Positions 25,401 to 39,700 of a DNA stretch of 64,000 nt are shown piece after piece; position 1 is the first letter of the stretch; each line of letters starts with the position of its first letter. Under the pieces are notes generated by a model. It ran no database searches. It was not told where the DNA came from and saw only the letters and a list, made by a program, of their open reading frames with translations. This stretch comes from Dryococelus australis (taxonomy: Eukaryota; Arthropoda; Insecta; Phasmatodea; Phasmatidae), in assembly GCA_029891345.1 (NCBI GenBank), contig CM056993.1:278520016-278584015 (forward strand). Direction: 5' to 3'. The position numbers were made by a program, and so were the translations under genes.

Positions 25401-28400
25401 GCGAGGGTACACTAAGGCAGAGCGGGGGGTGTGAAGCATGAATTGTCTCTGTGGCTTCACCGGTCGGCTGGAGGGGGATGCAAAACAAGAGACAAGCGAT
25501 AATACTAATAGTGCGATCTAGCAGGGAGTAAACGAACTTGATTGTCCTCCTAGCATAATATGGTGGACACGCAAATAATGAAAGCTGTTACTGCTGCAGG
25601 CAAGTGGTACGGCAAGCATGGCGAGACAGCGAGAGTTGCAGGTGGTACTCCGGTCAGAACTGTTCATGAAGTGCCTCATCTGGAGGGCATGCATAAGAAT
25701 AAATACCCGCGAGAGACAAGGCGAGCGAGGGGTGGCTGGAGCTGGCCACATAGAGGGGGAAGCCTCCCCTGATGTGCAGCGAGCGTGCACGTTTGGTGCC
25801 TGCTGGTCAGGGCAAGGCAAGCGAGGGGGTAGGTCCACCCACTCAGACTGGAACGCGTCGTCGTGTGGATTGCTGGTTTCTATGGTGGCAAGGAGTTGAC
25901 TTACTTGTGAATACGAACGGTACAGAGGCAGACAGAGCGGTGGAGGTCAGTGCTACGGTACACCAGGGGAGCACCAGAGGCTGAGGCTTATTCATATATG
26001 CGACAGCGCTTGTGGCACGCCACTCTTATAGTGGTCACTGTTTAGAAAGAAAAAAAATTTTGGACTAGTTTCTACCAATAAGACTAAGTCTTTGCCTGGA
26101 TTAGTGATTCGCATACAAGTGAATAATTTTGGTAGAAATGGTTGTGTCAGATGCATGATGCTGACAGGAAAAAAAAAAACTGTTACAGGGGTGGAGTGGG
26201 AGGATGGCTTTCATGCTGGTCCATCAGCATGCCGCCGAGTGAGCGGACAAGCAGTCCACATTGAACGTTTTTGTTACCTAATACTAGTAATTATTATTTT
26301 TTAAATATATGTTTTTAAAATGGTAATTAGATGAGAAAAATAATTACTAGTTTACAGTTATGCATATTTCTGCTGAAGGTGTGACATGCCATGAGACAAA
26401 GGCTTTACATGCTTAAATACTGCACGTCTTATGGTTGTCGTCCCGTGTACTGGCAAGAGGAAGCAATTTGCTGAGAAGCTAAATGGCTGCAGTAACAATC
26501 ATAACACCTGCCAGATTTCATCACAGACGAACATCACAAACTTCAAACAAGTGTCAAAGTATGAAGACAAGTTATTGTTTTCATTCTGGTGCAAATAAGA
26601 GGTTTATCTACGTAAAATTATTGCTTTGCAAGATACGAAAGGTTGTTGTTAAAGGCCGTTCACGTTAAAGGGAGTACCTAGAAATCAACCTTTGAAAAAA
26701 ACCACTGCCTACAACTGTATATGTATAACCATGTGTGTTACCACACAGGCTGGGGATGAACACACCCAGTTATGTTGACAATGAAATTTGAATAGTAGTT
26801 CTAAGAAATAACACTGTATTGCAAGTGTAATGTTTAAATTTATGGCTACTTAAGTTGTTTGAAGTTTATTTTATACACTTAAAAGTAATTATTAGGGTAA
26901 AGATTATGTGTTTACTGTAACTCATAATTATATTGCGTCACGTGATAGGCGCAATGGTCAAAACCAATGGCCCATTGTTGTGGTTCCTTCATGCTTGTTG
27001 CTTAGCTTTGCTTGTGTGGAGAGGTTGCAAGGCAAACTACAAATTTAGAAGCTGGAAGTTGTGTTTTAATATTTCTCATTTATTTTTCAGTTTATCTGCA
27101 ACCATAATTGTTTTATTATAGGTTGTACAGTGTTTAATTGTGTTGTAGTGATTTTGTGTAAAGTCATGTGTTCCAGCAAACTACGTAGGAATAGTCAGCA
27201 TCAGGAAGACATTATAAATCTCGCTAAAAGTAGTTATTCTTTAATTCGTCGAGGAGAGATGAAGCAGTGCAAGGTCAACGAACGAGTTGCAGAAATGATG
27301 AAAATTTCAACTGCAACTGTCCGGAGGTAAGTGTAAATGTGTTTTTACGATGTGTTTCTCAAACAGGTTTTATGACATGTTTTCCCTGCTTAACCCCAGT
27401 ACGTTATTGAAGTAAATCGTTGAAAAAGAACAAGTACGAATCAACAGTTAGAAACGTGATATTATAAACGGAAAGTTAAACAACAATAATGAAAGTAAAT
27501 GAACAACAGCAGAAACACAACATTAATATATTGATATGAGTTTGCAAAGTACATGTTATATCCTAAGTATGACAAATAATATAAAAAGTAAAAAGTTATG
27601 TTTACCTATGTACCTACGCCTATCTGTTTAACCTTTCTTTTAAATATGTCTTCATAATAAGTGAAAATTTCGCCATCAAAAATTATACGTTAATTTCACA
27701 CGTTTTTATATCACTGTGTTGTTTTGTCATGTAGGCCTAACCTCAAATGCATCTATAGGTATCTACTTACAACCAGCCATGTAACCTTTCTTCACTCTGC
27801 CTTTAAAACAAATGCAAATTTTGTCAGCAGGAATTATACATTCATTTTACACATTTGTATATTACTGTGTTGTTTTGTAATGTACGCCTAACCTCAAATA
27901 CGTCAGTATGTATATATTTATGCCCAGCCATGTTACCTTTCTTAAATCTACCTTGACAACAAGTGCAAATTTTGCTGGCAGTAATTATAAGTTAATTTTA
28001 CATTTTTTTATTTCACTGTGTTATTTTGTAAGGTACGCCTAACCTCAAACTTGTGTTCATATAGGTATTCATCCCAAGTTACAGTGTTAAATTTTAATAT
28101 TGTTAACATAACATAAACGTCACAGTTTGATGCTACACCAAAGGTGTTCCAACATCCTATAAACTATAAAATCTTGAAGCTGGTTTTGCTAACTATAGAC
28201 CTCTAGCTGTGCTTGTTCCCGACATTATTTCTTGATGCAAGTGTAATTGTTTTATTTGGTAATGCTTGCTGTAATAAAAATTAGAAAGTATTTATAATTA
28301 ATTGTCAACAGTTATAGAATAATTCCATGTTTAAATTTCTAAATGGATGTTCGACAAAACAACTCGCTACCTTTTGAGAACTATCAACGAAGATAGTACG

Positions 28401-30467
28401 CGTTCTTGAGTAGGCATAATTGTTTGTTATATCTGACCCTTTGGCCGCAAAAATATTGTAGTTATTGAAATTTAATGTAGAAATACACTGCATAGACAAC
28501 ACCCCAAACTCCCAGAGCTCCTGTTTAATTGCGAATGCATGTTTTGTAAAGATTAGATTACATTATACAGTGTATGTGTTAAATTAAGTACAGTATTTCT
28601 AAAGAAGCTGTATGAGCTTGCTTTCAATAAGGGCCGGGCTACAATTGACATACCTAACACATTCACAGTTATAGGGATAAGCATATACAAAACGCAAAAG
28701 CACAGTGGCCTAGCTACAATTGATATAATGATAATAATATTAGTTTGTTTATGTTGCTACATTTGTACCAAAGAAATTACGGTCTGTACATAGTTTATTT
28801 TTAATGATTTGCATTATAGATTGGAGTTTTTTTTAGGCATGAAAATATGAATGTTTCTGGTGCCACATGTTAAACACACATCTTTTAAGTGTACCTTGCA
28901 CAAACTTTCCTTCAGATGGGCAAAGTGTATCGACCACGTGGAGAAGCTGATTGCAGAGGACTGGGAGAAGGAAGTGCACGAAGCCGCTGACATACCTCCG
29001 TTCATCATCTGGATCCGGATTTGGACACCACTCATGAAGATGATCCTGGCAGTGGCGATGAAGTATTGGCAGTGCCGCTGACAGAGGTATCAGGCTGTTC
29101 TACTGCACAGTAGGTGCAGGATGGTCAGTGGCAGTAAGGTTTGTATGACCAGGTAAAGGTATTTGCATTTTGCAGCTGCTTGTTTGTAGTATACACATAT
29201 CTGTTATGGGTGGGTACTATTTGTAATTGGAGTTCACATGTATTTATGTATTTGTCTGTTCTTTTTTTTTTTAAATATACTATTCATTTTTGGTGTCTAG
29301 TATAAAACAAATATAAGTAATATTTTTTTACATAATATATACAGTTTTTGCAAAATATATTCTAAATGTTCAAATGTGTGTTGCATGGTATGATAAGGTC
29401 ATGTATATTGAGTTACTTGTTAACATAAATGTCATTGTAACATGTTAACATGTTTGGAATCTTGTTAATATAAGTGTCATGATAGTTTTACATCTTAGAA
29501 ATTAAGTTGTATATTAATATGTAATTTTGTTGTGTGTGTGGGTCGCACACTAGATAAAAGTAACTTGCCTGTAAACATTCCTTTCAGCTTTGTGTGTGCA
29601 CACATGAACTATCTTTTGTATGTATAGTAATTTTCTTTAAATACTTTTCTCATTTAAGTTTTCAGTTTTGCTGCACTCATTGCAATGAAGGAACCACAAC
29701 AATGATGAGAGTCCATGCACTTTACCAGTAAAATTAATTTCTTGTGGTCTGTGTGGGTATGACAAAGAGGAAATGTCACACCCATTTGGGCCACAAGAGA
29801 CACTGGAAATGTGACCATCGCCGGATCGGCATTTCACTTAGCTATAAATAATATATTTTATTTTTAGAATTATTTTGTATAAATGAAGGTGGTGCCAGTT
29901 ATAAGCCTGGTATACACTTCTGGTCTACTTTATACATTCAAACGTCTGCTACCTTATGCCTGCAAGATGTATATTTTTTCCTGATGGCTTAGTTGCACTT
30001 CACTTCAGTCAGCTGAGGCTAAACACAGCTATCATGTTCTTAAGCTGACGTTTTACTAGTCACGCTACAGATCGATGGGGTACTTAGAAAATGGTGAGTC
30101 ATGGGAAACGTTAAGTTTGCGGTACAATTTTTAAATGTTTGGTAGTTTGTGTTACAAGTGGTGTTGTACCTTGAGTGTGCAGTAGTGCTAGTCTATTTCA
30201 AAATCTGGATTTGGCTGCCCTTCCAAATTATTTTTCGGCTTAACTAATGTGTGTCCTTTTTTAACGTGTTGTGTTGGTTCTTGTTTACCGCCCAAGTTTA
30301 ATGTTTGCTATTTCAAGGTTTCCATGACTTCATCGCTAGGGCATTCATTTTTCAATTGTTTGTTATGTAAAGTTTTTGTCTATCGGAACTTTGACATGAC
30401 CCAAATGATTGTTATATATTTATATATGTAATAATATATTTTACATATATATATATATATAATGTGT

Positions 30468-30499
<32 letters not shown>

Positions 30500-33400
30500 T
30501 ATTAGATCAATATGTAACATGTTTTATATATAATATTATATATGTTACATTTAGCAGTCCTGAAATGAAAACATTTGAGTTTATTAACATGTGGCAATCA
30601 CGTGCCTGTCACATGGCAGTCACACGGCAATGTTTGTTTACATGTGGCGGGAGGATACATAATGGGCAAGAAAGTAGAACTTTAGCAGGGCTTTCAAAAG
30701 TGCTCACTTTATCGTGAACGGCTTATAGGTGCACATATTAGTTGTTTAAAACCTAAAAGCACAGTGACTACTAAGTAGACTCGATTTTTCGAGACTCGAC
30801 CAATCATTAGAGGTGGTGGAAAATTGTTTTTGCGAATTTTCGTGATTAAATGCTATAATTGAATTTAGAAGTGAATTAATATGAAAATGCTTCCAGTCAA
30901 AAAATTCACATAATGGTGACTATTTAGAATACACTTGTGGAAACAGAAGAAACTGTTCACCTATGAGCCAGTGGTTGTCACAACATAATTGATTGGCAAT
31001 TCATGGCAAACTTTGATTCCCCATCACTGGCGACTTTAGAGTAAGACAGGCTCAACTCCTATTGTTTAGAGACAGCAGTTGCCTTTCCTATTTCAAGAAC
31101 TAACTGAAAGCCTATCACTCATGGAAGTGTTAGAGAGGAGAAGCTACTCTGCTGTGAGATAATCATCTACTGGAAGAGGAAAGAGTGAGGGAGAGAGTGA
31201 GATGCCCCTCTCACTCCACTGCTGCCTGCTGTGACAGGCACTGATAATCAGTTGCAGGTCACAGAATTACCAACTTTACAGGGGATGCACTGCAGCTCAA
31301 CCTTGTCATTTTAGTATTTAAAATATTTTAAAAGCAGTATGAAATCTGACATTAACTACCTGACAAATGGCAGTGTTTCAATTTTACTCTCAGTAAAATA
31401 AGGGTGTGTAGAATTAAAAAAACTATACATATTAATAATTTTTAATTTTCTCAATATATACAAAGTTGAATTATGCTGAGAAATGTGGCGCACAAATACG
31501 TAGATTAATTTTTTGTTTTGATAAGTTTAAAACATAAACTGTTTAAGTTACCTTGACGTGCTGCTTATATTCTCAGATTTTCAAGAATTTATGTAAAATT
31601 TATTTACCTATTTGTTTGTATATTTACTTAAAGCATCAAATAGTACATAGTGTGATACGCACTTAACACAGATTTCCATCAGCTTTCCAAAATACAACGT
31701 AAATATAAAAATACATGCTAATAAATGCTATGAACATACTTTGAAAATGCTTCAATGGGACAAAATTAATGCTATTTTCCACCACTTCTAGCTATAGGTT
31801 GTATTGTACACTGTTGACCAAAAAGTAATTGGGCACCTGTCCACAATGTTTGCTCGGTGGTTGTCACCCCGTTAGAATCTTGTAGGGCCACCTCTTGCGG
31901 CTATAACAGCAGCCACCCTGTCTTGCATGCTCTCTACGAGTGTTTGCAGGACATCCACACGGATTCGTCTCCATTACTCTTGCAACCATTCCATGAGTTG
32001 AGCAATGGGTTTTGGCCGTGCCTGATGAGCTCTCACCCGGCAATCCAATTTGTCCCAAAGATGTTCTATAGGGTTAAGGTAAGAGCTCTGGGCGGGCCAG
32101 TCCAATCGGCGAACATTGTTGTCGGCGTACCACTGCACAGTAGCCCTTGAAACATGGAATCTGGTATTGTCATCCTGGAAGTAACAGGGTCTATTTCGTA
32201 AAAATGTCACAATGTTGGGAGCATTTCATTATCCAGAATGTTACAATAGGCCTCTGTGTTCATGCTACCACGGACAAACACCAGCAGTCCTACACAGAAG
32301 GCCACGAAACAGTCCCACACCATCACTCCACCACCACCAACGAATTTCATAGTTGGCACTATACACTCCAGCAGAAGCCATTCTCCAGGTAGATGCCACA
32401 ACCATACATGTTCATCGGACCGAAATAATGTAAACCTCGACTCATTACTCCACAGAACCAATTTCCACTCCTCCATTGCGACGGTCCAAACACCACCTGA
32501 GTTGCCGAGCTTTATTGCTTGTCGTGATATGGGGTTTATGTGCAGCTGCTCTTCTAAAATATCTAAGTCGATGGGCCTCTGTACGCAATGTTCCAATGGA
32601 AACCGATACTCCTGTTGCTGCATGAAACTCCTGTCGGATGGTAGCCATGGGTTGTGCCCTATTTTTGTAAATTTCGTGTTTCAGGGTTCTGCGATGTCTG
32701 TCAGTCAAGATTAGAAGTCACCCAGAACGTGCAGCATTGGCACAATGCCCACCGACCTTCCAATTACGCAGGACGAATGCAACCATTGATTTGGGCCTGT
32801 TTACCTTCCGTGCAATCGCCCGGCTAAACATCCCACTGAGATGGCAGCCCACAATCACGCCCTTATTGAAGTCCGATAGCTCTGTACCTCGTGCCATCTC
32901 CTTGTCAACTGGTTCTACACCAGCCTGCAGCATACGGCGGCCACACAAGTCAACTGCCGTACTGAATTACCTATCTTCACTGGTGCCCAATTACTTTTTG
33001 GTCAAAAGTGTACTTTCGTCCTAATTTTTAATGAGGAATCGCCTCCTACAGTTTGTCGGTGATTTTTAGTAACACGCTGTAGAAATGATCAGTTATACAT
33101 TTTACACATTATATTTAAGTATTTCCCATAAATAATTTAAAAGGCTGAGGTTTAAATGTTAGTAGGCTACAGATAATATTTAACTAAATAAATTTCATAA
33201 ATACTAGAATGCACAGTCCATTTACAGTACAGTAAATTATATGAGAATGAAATATAGCACAATTGAAAGAGGACTCAAACCCATAAGAATCTTTCCCTGC
33301 AACAGCAAAGTGAGTCTCATAGGGATGGAAGCAGATGACTGATGGGGAATGCGGGCTTCTGGTGTTGAATATCTGGTACTCCAGGCGACTAGTTGCTACT

Positions 33401-33665
33401 CTGCTCTGCTCCTCCCTTGCCACGGATCGCAGAAGGCTGTTGCGCTGGTATCTGCACACCATTTATATAAATGTGGTCACTTCTACTGCCGTGTGCACAT
33501 ACTCGGAGATATGAGATATTACCACACACGTACTCACACATACAAAAACAAATGTTCAACTGTACGTGCCAATACTTACTCAAAGCTTTCCCTAATATTA
33601 TACTCAAAAATAAAATTTTATGCACTTGTTTCATACAGACATATTCCTTTTCCTGACAACCAAAT

Positions 33666-33700
<35 letters not shown>

Positions 33701-36700
33701 CCACAAATAATAACAATGACAAAAAAAAGTCGTTTGCAAAATATAAAAATTATGGCAAAAATTTATCAAAACGTAGTAGCAAGACTGCAGCAATAAAACA
33801 CTAGTAGTTGTAGAGTTACTACCTTTGAGTGTTGCGTCACAAGGTGGCGAAGTAACTAGCGAGTGTCATTTAAATTCACAAATCTAGCAAGGTGTGTGGT
33901 GGTTTATAGGCCTGCCAGATGCTGCTTGTGCAATTTTTTTCTTTGCAGTCATGTATTGTCAAGTGTGACTACTGAAACTCATATGCAGTACACTACATTC
34001 TGTGGTCTGCATTGCCAGCCAATATTGATATACACAGTGTATGTAATTGGGAAGGGCAGAAGGAAGGGGTAAAGGAGAAAAAAAACCCTAACTTTTACCC
34101 AGTAATTTTCTATCCTTTCTTGGGAGTAAGCCAATTAAAGTATCAATCTAAGAACGCACAGAATTAAAGGCAATATACTTGAATGTTTGGGTTTTCCAAT
34201 CATGACACAACTGATTATTCTTGACCAAGTTTTAATAATGCCCAGCTGTAAGAACAAATAAAACCAAAGAGGATATATGTTTCAAATAACCCTCATGCTA
34301 GACATTTTATTCACGTACGACAACACTGCAGTTTTTATATTTTTCCTTCTACTTGCACTGCTGGGATACTATTGTAAGTCAAGATTATCACCAGTTAAAA
34401 TGTTAGTAATTCATAAATAAAATAAAAAATAATTTCATTTTCTTATAGGAAAGGTAAATATGGGACTTATTGCACTAAGCGTAAGGCCCTTGCTTGGCCC
34501 TGTAGTCTGGTATTCTATTTCTGACTTAAACAAGTACTTTATCTACATAGATGGATATTATTTAACTCAGAACAAACCCCATATCCAATAAATTGTTTCA
34601 CTAACAGAATGTCAAACAATCTTGCCAGGGACAAACAACATGAATAACACGATCTTTACTATATCCAAGTTCCGAATTGGATATTTTGAAGTAAGTTTCA
34701 CATTTAGAGGGTCCAAATAGGTATCCTTTTTAGCACTCATAACCTGAACACATGGAAAAATTCTGGGAAACTATGGGTATCTGTAAAACCCCAGCTTGGT
34801 TGTACTTATATTATCATCAAAATAATGGATATTATTGCCTTGATACAATTGCTTATGTAAAACTAATATAAAACAATCAAGTATTGTAATAAATATGTAA
34901 CTTTCTAATTATATCCTGTGACTCATTAACAGAAATAATTTTAAGAGTTTGTGTAATCATCCTGTGAGGTAAATGCAGCAATACACTGCAACAAAAATGT
35001 TTTTATCCAGAGTATTTACCAGAAAGGAAGACAACCCTGAATCTAAGATGACCCCTTCCTAAAAAAATATTTTTGAGGGAAAAATATTTAAACCTGAATT
35101 CAAGACTATCCCTGTGAAGTGCTGACAAAATTATTTTGGTTAAAACTATTTTTGTATGTATTTAAGACAAACCCTTCAAGAAGAAAATCTATTATATGAA
35201 TAATATGATATATTTTATTTACTCTGAAAGAAAAGCTAATCACAATGAAATAGGTGTGTTTAACCTGGCTGTATAGTAGCAGCATATTTCTTACAGTGTA
35301 AAATTTTTGTGGGTGTTATATAATTGTGACTTGCGCCATTTTGCTACCCAGCAAAGCCCTTCCTTTATGGCCCAGTGACATCAGATATGGGGACTCTTGT
35401 CAAAGTTGACAGGTACAGTCTCAGCACTACAAAAATATGTACAACTGTTCTAGCAGTCGCACATTTATGAAATATGTGCCTAGATTTTGAATTGAAGACT
35501 ACCACAAATTGTAAATGACCCCTATTTTTTTTCTATTCCCTTTCTGTCAAAAAAACCTTGTCTTCCTTTTGAGTAAATACCGTATTACTATATGGCAAAA
35601 CTAATAATTTATAATGTTGAAAGCATAAACATCAGTGGTAAAATAGTAACGTGTGACTCTTTCTGCTCATTATTATTTGAATCTGCATCATCACGGGCGT
35701 GTCACGTACCCCGAGGGAATTGTACCCCGATTGGCTGCCTCCAGAGCAAGAACCCACGTAGTGATAGGAAGTCAAGCCGTCGCCCCTGCAACTTGTAAAC
35801 CCGCTGAGCAGCTGCAGGCATGCAGGAGTTTGCCCATAAGTGAGTGGCAGATAATGCCCACAAGCACACTCAAAACCTCCCCACCACCACCTTGCCAAGA
35901 GATAACAGCAGTGGTGCCGCCTGGCCCGAACCTGAAGGGGAGGCGGCCGAAAATTATCGAAAGGTATTCGGGAACCCTTTAGCCAAGAGGAATATAACAC
36001 AGTGCACCAAGTAGAAACACCAGTTGAGGCAGGGCAGCTCATCCTAGCACCATCCAGTGCTTGGACTCTCTGTCAACCCTGCTCCTCCCTGAGGAGCCAA
36101 CGCCAGTTGACCATGTAGCTAGCCTCAGCAAAAGTAATGCTAATGCTCTCTACTGCACAGCCAACATCCTCCTCAGGACTTTACTAGACCTTTCAGTATT
36201 CTACCAGTTCTTCAGCAGACGATGCCTTCCCTAACACAGCAGCCGAAGAGTCATCGCCACCCCCTAACACTTGCAGACAAGCGTCACCACAACCAACACA
36301 TATACAACATGTGGTGCCCCGCATCCCTTCTGCACTACAAGCCACAATTGGGGTCCAGTTGTTTTCACAACTACTTAATTGTTAGCTCACATTCACTCTT
36401 CAAGCCAAGCAACCGGTAGACAGTGATATCCAAATTACCGACTTTGCAGGTCATCCACACAAAGACCAAGTAGCATTTATGCAAGAATGCGAAAAGTAAT
36501 TCAAAGAAACGGACCTGCCACCGAACCAATGGGTCGACCGGGCCCAATTGCATTTGACGGGCCTCGCCCTTACATGGTGGGAAAGATACGGAGAATTCTT
36601 AACGGACTGGAAAAAGTTCAGCAAACCAGATAGCGGCGAAATTCATGGGCGAAGAGGTGTTGGCTAGACTAAGATGCAGTTTTATAGCCAGACACAGTTA

Positions 36701-39700
36701 CTCGATGAAGCAGAAATAATCATGCAGAGGAAGGAACAAATGTTTCGACGTGTGTTCCCCGGAGTCGACGAAGCTACCATCGTTCGTTTCATCGGTCGAA
36801 TGTTACTGCAAAATCTCAAAAATATACTCCAGATGGCTAGATCTACCACCTTGGATGAACTAGTTGATTGAGCCCGAGAAGCTCAGTAAAACTTTGCAGC
36901 ACAAAGGAGTCTCGAAAAACCAGTATCAGCCAAGGTCCCTGAGGTACGAGCACCACCGATGCGTCCCCTAAAGGCGCACCAACCTCAACCCCTCGTATGT
37001 CATTTGTACATGCTGGTTCTGCCCAGAGAACCACTGGAAAACAGAGGGGGCTGCAGTTCCACCAAACCGAGTCGAAAAACATAGTCAAATATCCCAACAT
37101 GACCAGCTGGAAACCCAACTCCCGGAACCAAGCTGGGAAACGCCGACATTGGGGTACGAAGCAGGTCATCACCCCTGGTTTACAAGGGCCCATCCTCCAG
37201 GGATTAAGTGAGGGCCAAACTAACATAGTAAGAATGGCATAACCTGAATCCACCCTGAATGTAACCGGCCGAATTACTCTGAACATAAAAATTCGAAGTA
37301 TTGCCACACAGACAGAATTGATTGTATCACCAACCATGTCCGAATTGATGATACTAGGATGCCCATGGCTCATCCACAATCAATGTATTCTAGAAAATGG
37401 ACAACGAAGAGCCTATCTGGGAGAAAAACCACCGAATTACTGTGAACTGGGATTAAAACCCACACGACATCCTGCCAAGTCCCATTGACCTGATGAGCAT
37501 TAACCACAAACTTGACGAACCAGAATTATACCAATTATAGGCCATGCTAGATGAGCATGCCCGAGCATTCAGACAAGGACTGCTACGACCGACATGTTCC
37601 ATACAGCATGAAATATGGCCCACCACAGAATTACCAGTCTACAACCGTCCTTACTGAGTGTTGACCCGCCGCCATGACCTCATCATGGAGCAGATCGAAG
37701 ACACGAAAGACCAGACGATCGTGGAGTCATTGAATTCCCCATATAACTCACACATAGTCCTCGTGCCTAAAAAAGACAGGAAATTACGATTTTGTGTAAA
37801 CTACAAGTCGCTAAGTGAAGTTACCTACCCGATCAATCTTCCAACTATAGACTTGTCTCATACACTACGAGACATTGGCAAGGCCAAAATATTCAGCACT
37901 CTCGACATGGAGTCTGGATATTGGCAGATTGTGTGTGGTACACCCAGACAGTCGGAAATATATGGCCATTACAACAGCCGAGGGCGAAACCCTCCAATTT
38001 TGAGTCATGCCTTTTGGCTTGAAAAATGCCCCAGCGACATTTCAATGATTAATGTCTGCTGAAGTATTAACCGGTTACGTCGGCGAGTTCTGCTTCACGT
38101 ATCTCGACGATGTAATAATATATTTGAACAGCTGGGGGGGGAGCACCTAAGCCATCAGAAACGAGTATTGGAAAGATTCATTTTACACGGAATGACTTGC
38201 AAGCTGTTGAAAAGCTTCTTCGGCAAGTCATCAATAGATTATCTGGGAAACATAATATCTTCTGAGGGAAACTTCCTACAGCACAGTTCTATACAAGCAA
38301 TCAAAGAGGCGGAAGAACCTAAAATAAGCGACAACTATGACGGTACCTGGGTCTGTGTAATTGGTTACGAGACTTCGTTCCAAATATTGCAACATATATG
38401 GCACCACTATATCCACTCCTCGAGAAAAACTCACGTTGGCGATGGGGTCCAGAACAATGACAAGCGTTTTCCGACTTGAAGAACAGCTTCAAAAATACCC
38501 ACAAGGAGACAAACCTTTAATGCTGCAAATGGATGCGTGTCAAAACGTCATGGGCATAGATAGTACTGTACCAGCAGGACATAGAAGGACATCCACATGT
38601 GATAGCGAATGCATATACCCCCGCTTACGTGAAACATCAATGAACAAGTGTGTCTGGCAGTTATCTGGGCCGTAAAGAAATACAGGTACTACCTTGAAGG
38701 ACAACACTTCATTCTATGGACCGATTCCAAAGCCCTCCAATGGATACATGAGTGCCAGAATTCGAAGGCCAAGCTCAGCCAGTGGGATATGTTCCTTACT
38801 GAGTTCGACTTAGAGGTACAGCACTGCCCAGGAAAAGAGAACGACTTGCCTGATGCCCTGTCTCAATTCCCAACAACGGAGGAGAAAGCTTAGGAGGAAG
38901 AGGAGAAAATGTCTCCCCCCACACCCCCCCTCCAGACTAAAAGACGTCCAGAAAAACAAATCCATCTCCTTCAGCTGCAAATAACACGCCAACAAATAAC
39001 CTTAAACCAGCAGGACCACCCTGACATCCGACGCCTACTATGGGAACAGCCCCAGCGATTCGAACTACGGGATGACGTCATGTGGATAAGCAGTGGACAG
39101 CCCAATACGCCTTAGAAAATCTGGGTTCCACCATACCTATGTGCTGATATATGCCGGCACCACCCCGACCATCCCCAAGCTGGTCACCTGAGTACTAGGG
39201 AAGCCCTGCTGGACATTAAAACCCGTTATAATTGGGATGGGATAAGCCACAATGTCCGGCAGTACGTTTACAACTGTGTCACATGCTGCCACGGCACAGC
39301 CTACCCGTTTACCCCTCCTACCACAAAACCATGGAGACCCAAGACGGCCTGGACACACATCGCCGTTGATCTGATGGGCCCATATCCACAAAGCACAAAA
39401 GGGAACTGCTACCTTCTTGTGGTAACCAATCAATTTTCAAGATGGGTAGAAACATTTTCTCTACCCTGCCAAGAAACCACCCCAATCGTGTGGAAATTGG
39501 AGACCGAGATTTTCACCCGATTAGAATATCCGAAAGTCAGACAATGGCACACAGTTTACGAGCCATCAATAGCAAACTGCCTGTTAGGAGTGGGGGGTAG
39601 AAACCTGGACTACTACCCCCTACCATCACCAAGCCAACCCCCCTGAACGGAGGAACCAGGAGATCAAGAAGTGCCTCTGTATCAGTGTGGGTAACGATCA

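Larger units (their letters stand above)
23242..25980 (-). mobile_element. LTR-type region in minus orientation: promoter, stem-loop leader, small ORFs, primer site
   Basis: Read on the minus strand it carries U3-like sequence (25980-25400), a TATA-like CATAAAAGG at about 25350, five stem-loops (25315-25076), a small ORF (24954-24727), an open region at 24423-23823 ending in FVPCRVATWPVIYTSKAPIS, and TGGCGCCAC...GGCAGG at 23259-23242, which resembles a lysine-tRNA primer site. The ORF ending belongs to the LYTG module seen at 11.1, 45.4, 50.9 and 57.1 kb. A promoter-to-primer-site span of about 2.1 kb implies an unusually long LTR. The upstream limit near 25980 is approximate. Confidence 0.5.
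26652..30725 (+). mobile_element. 4.1-kb TA-flanked DNA transposon, IS630/Tc1-related, core lost
   Basis: The left end AAGGCCGTTCACGTTAAAG and the reverse-complemented right end TAAGCCGTTCACGATAAAG are inverted repeats, each bordered by TA. Two coding remnants are in order on the plus strand: a helix-turn-helix-like exon (27163-27326) and a C-terminal exon (28916-29113). Between them there is no DDE catalytic domain, only AT-rich DNA and a 151-bp tandem repeat. Relatives with the same ends are at 59000-59223 and 59359-59780. A perfect 20-bp inverted repeat (26973-26992 and 29685-29704) lies inside. The element is non-autonomous as it stands. Confidence 0.65.

Noticed and set aside
33389-33793. 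Minus-strand frame with a long Leu run
   Set aside because: The poly-Leu comes from the (AAC)n microsatellite; the frame overlaps, in another phase, the genuine Raptor exon 33281-33451.
36843-37379. 178-codon minus-strand open frame
   Set aside because: It is the antisense shadow of gypsy element 2 gag/protease sequence.
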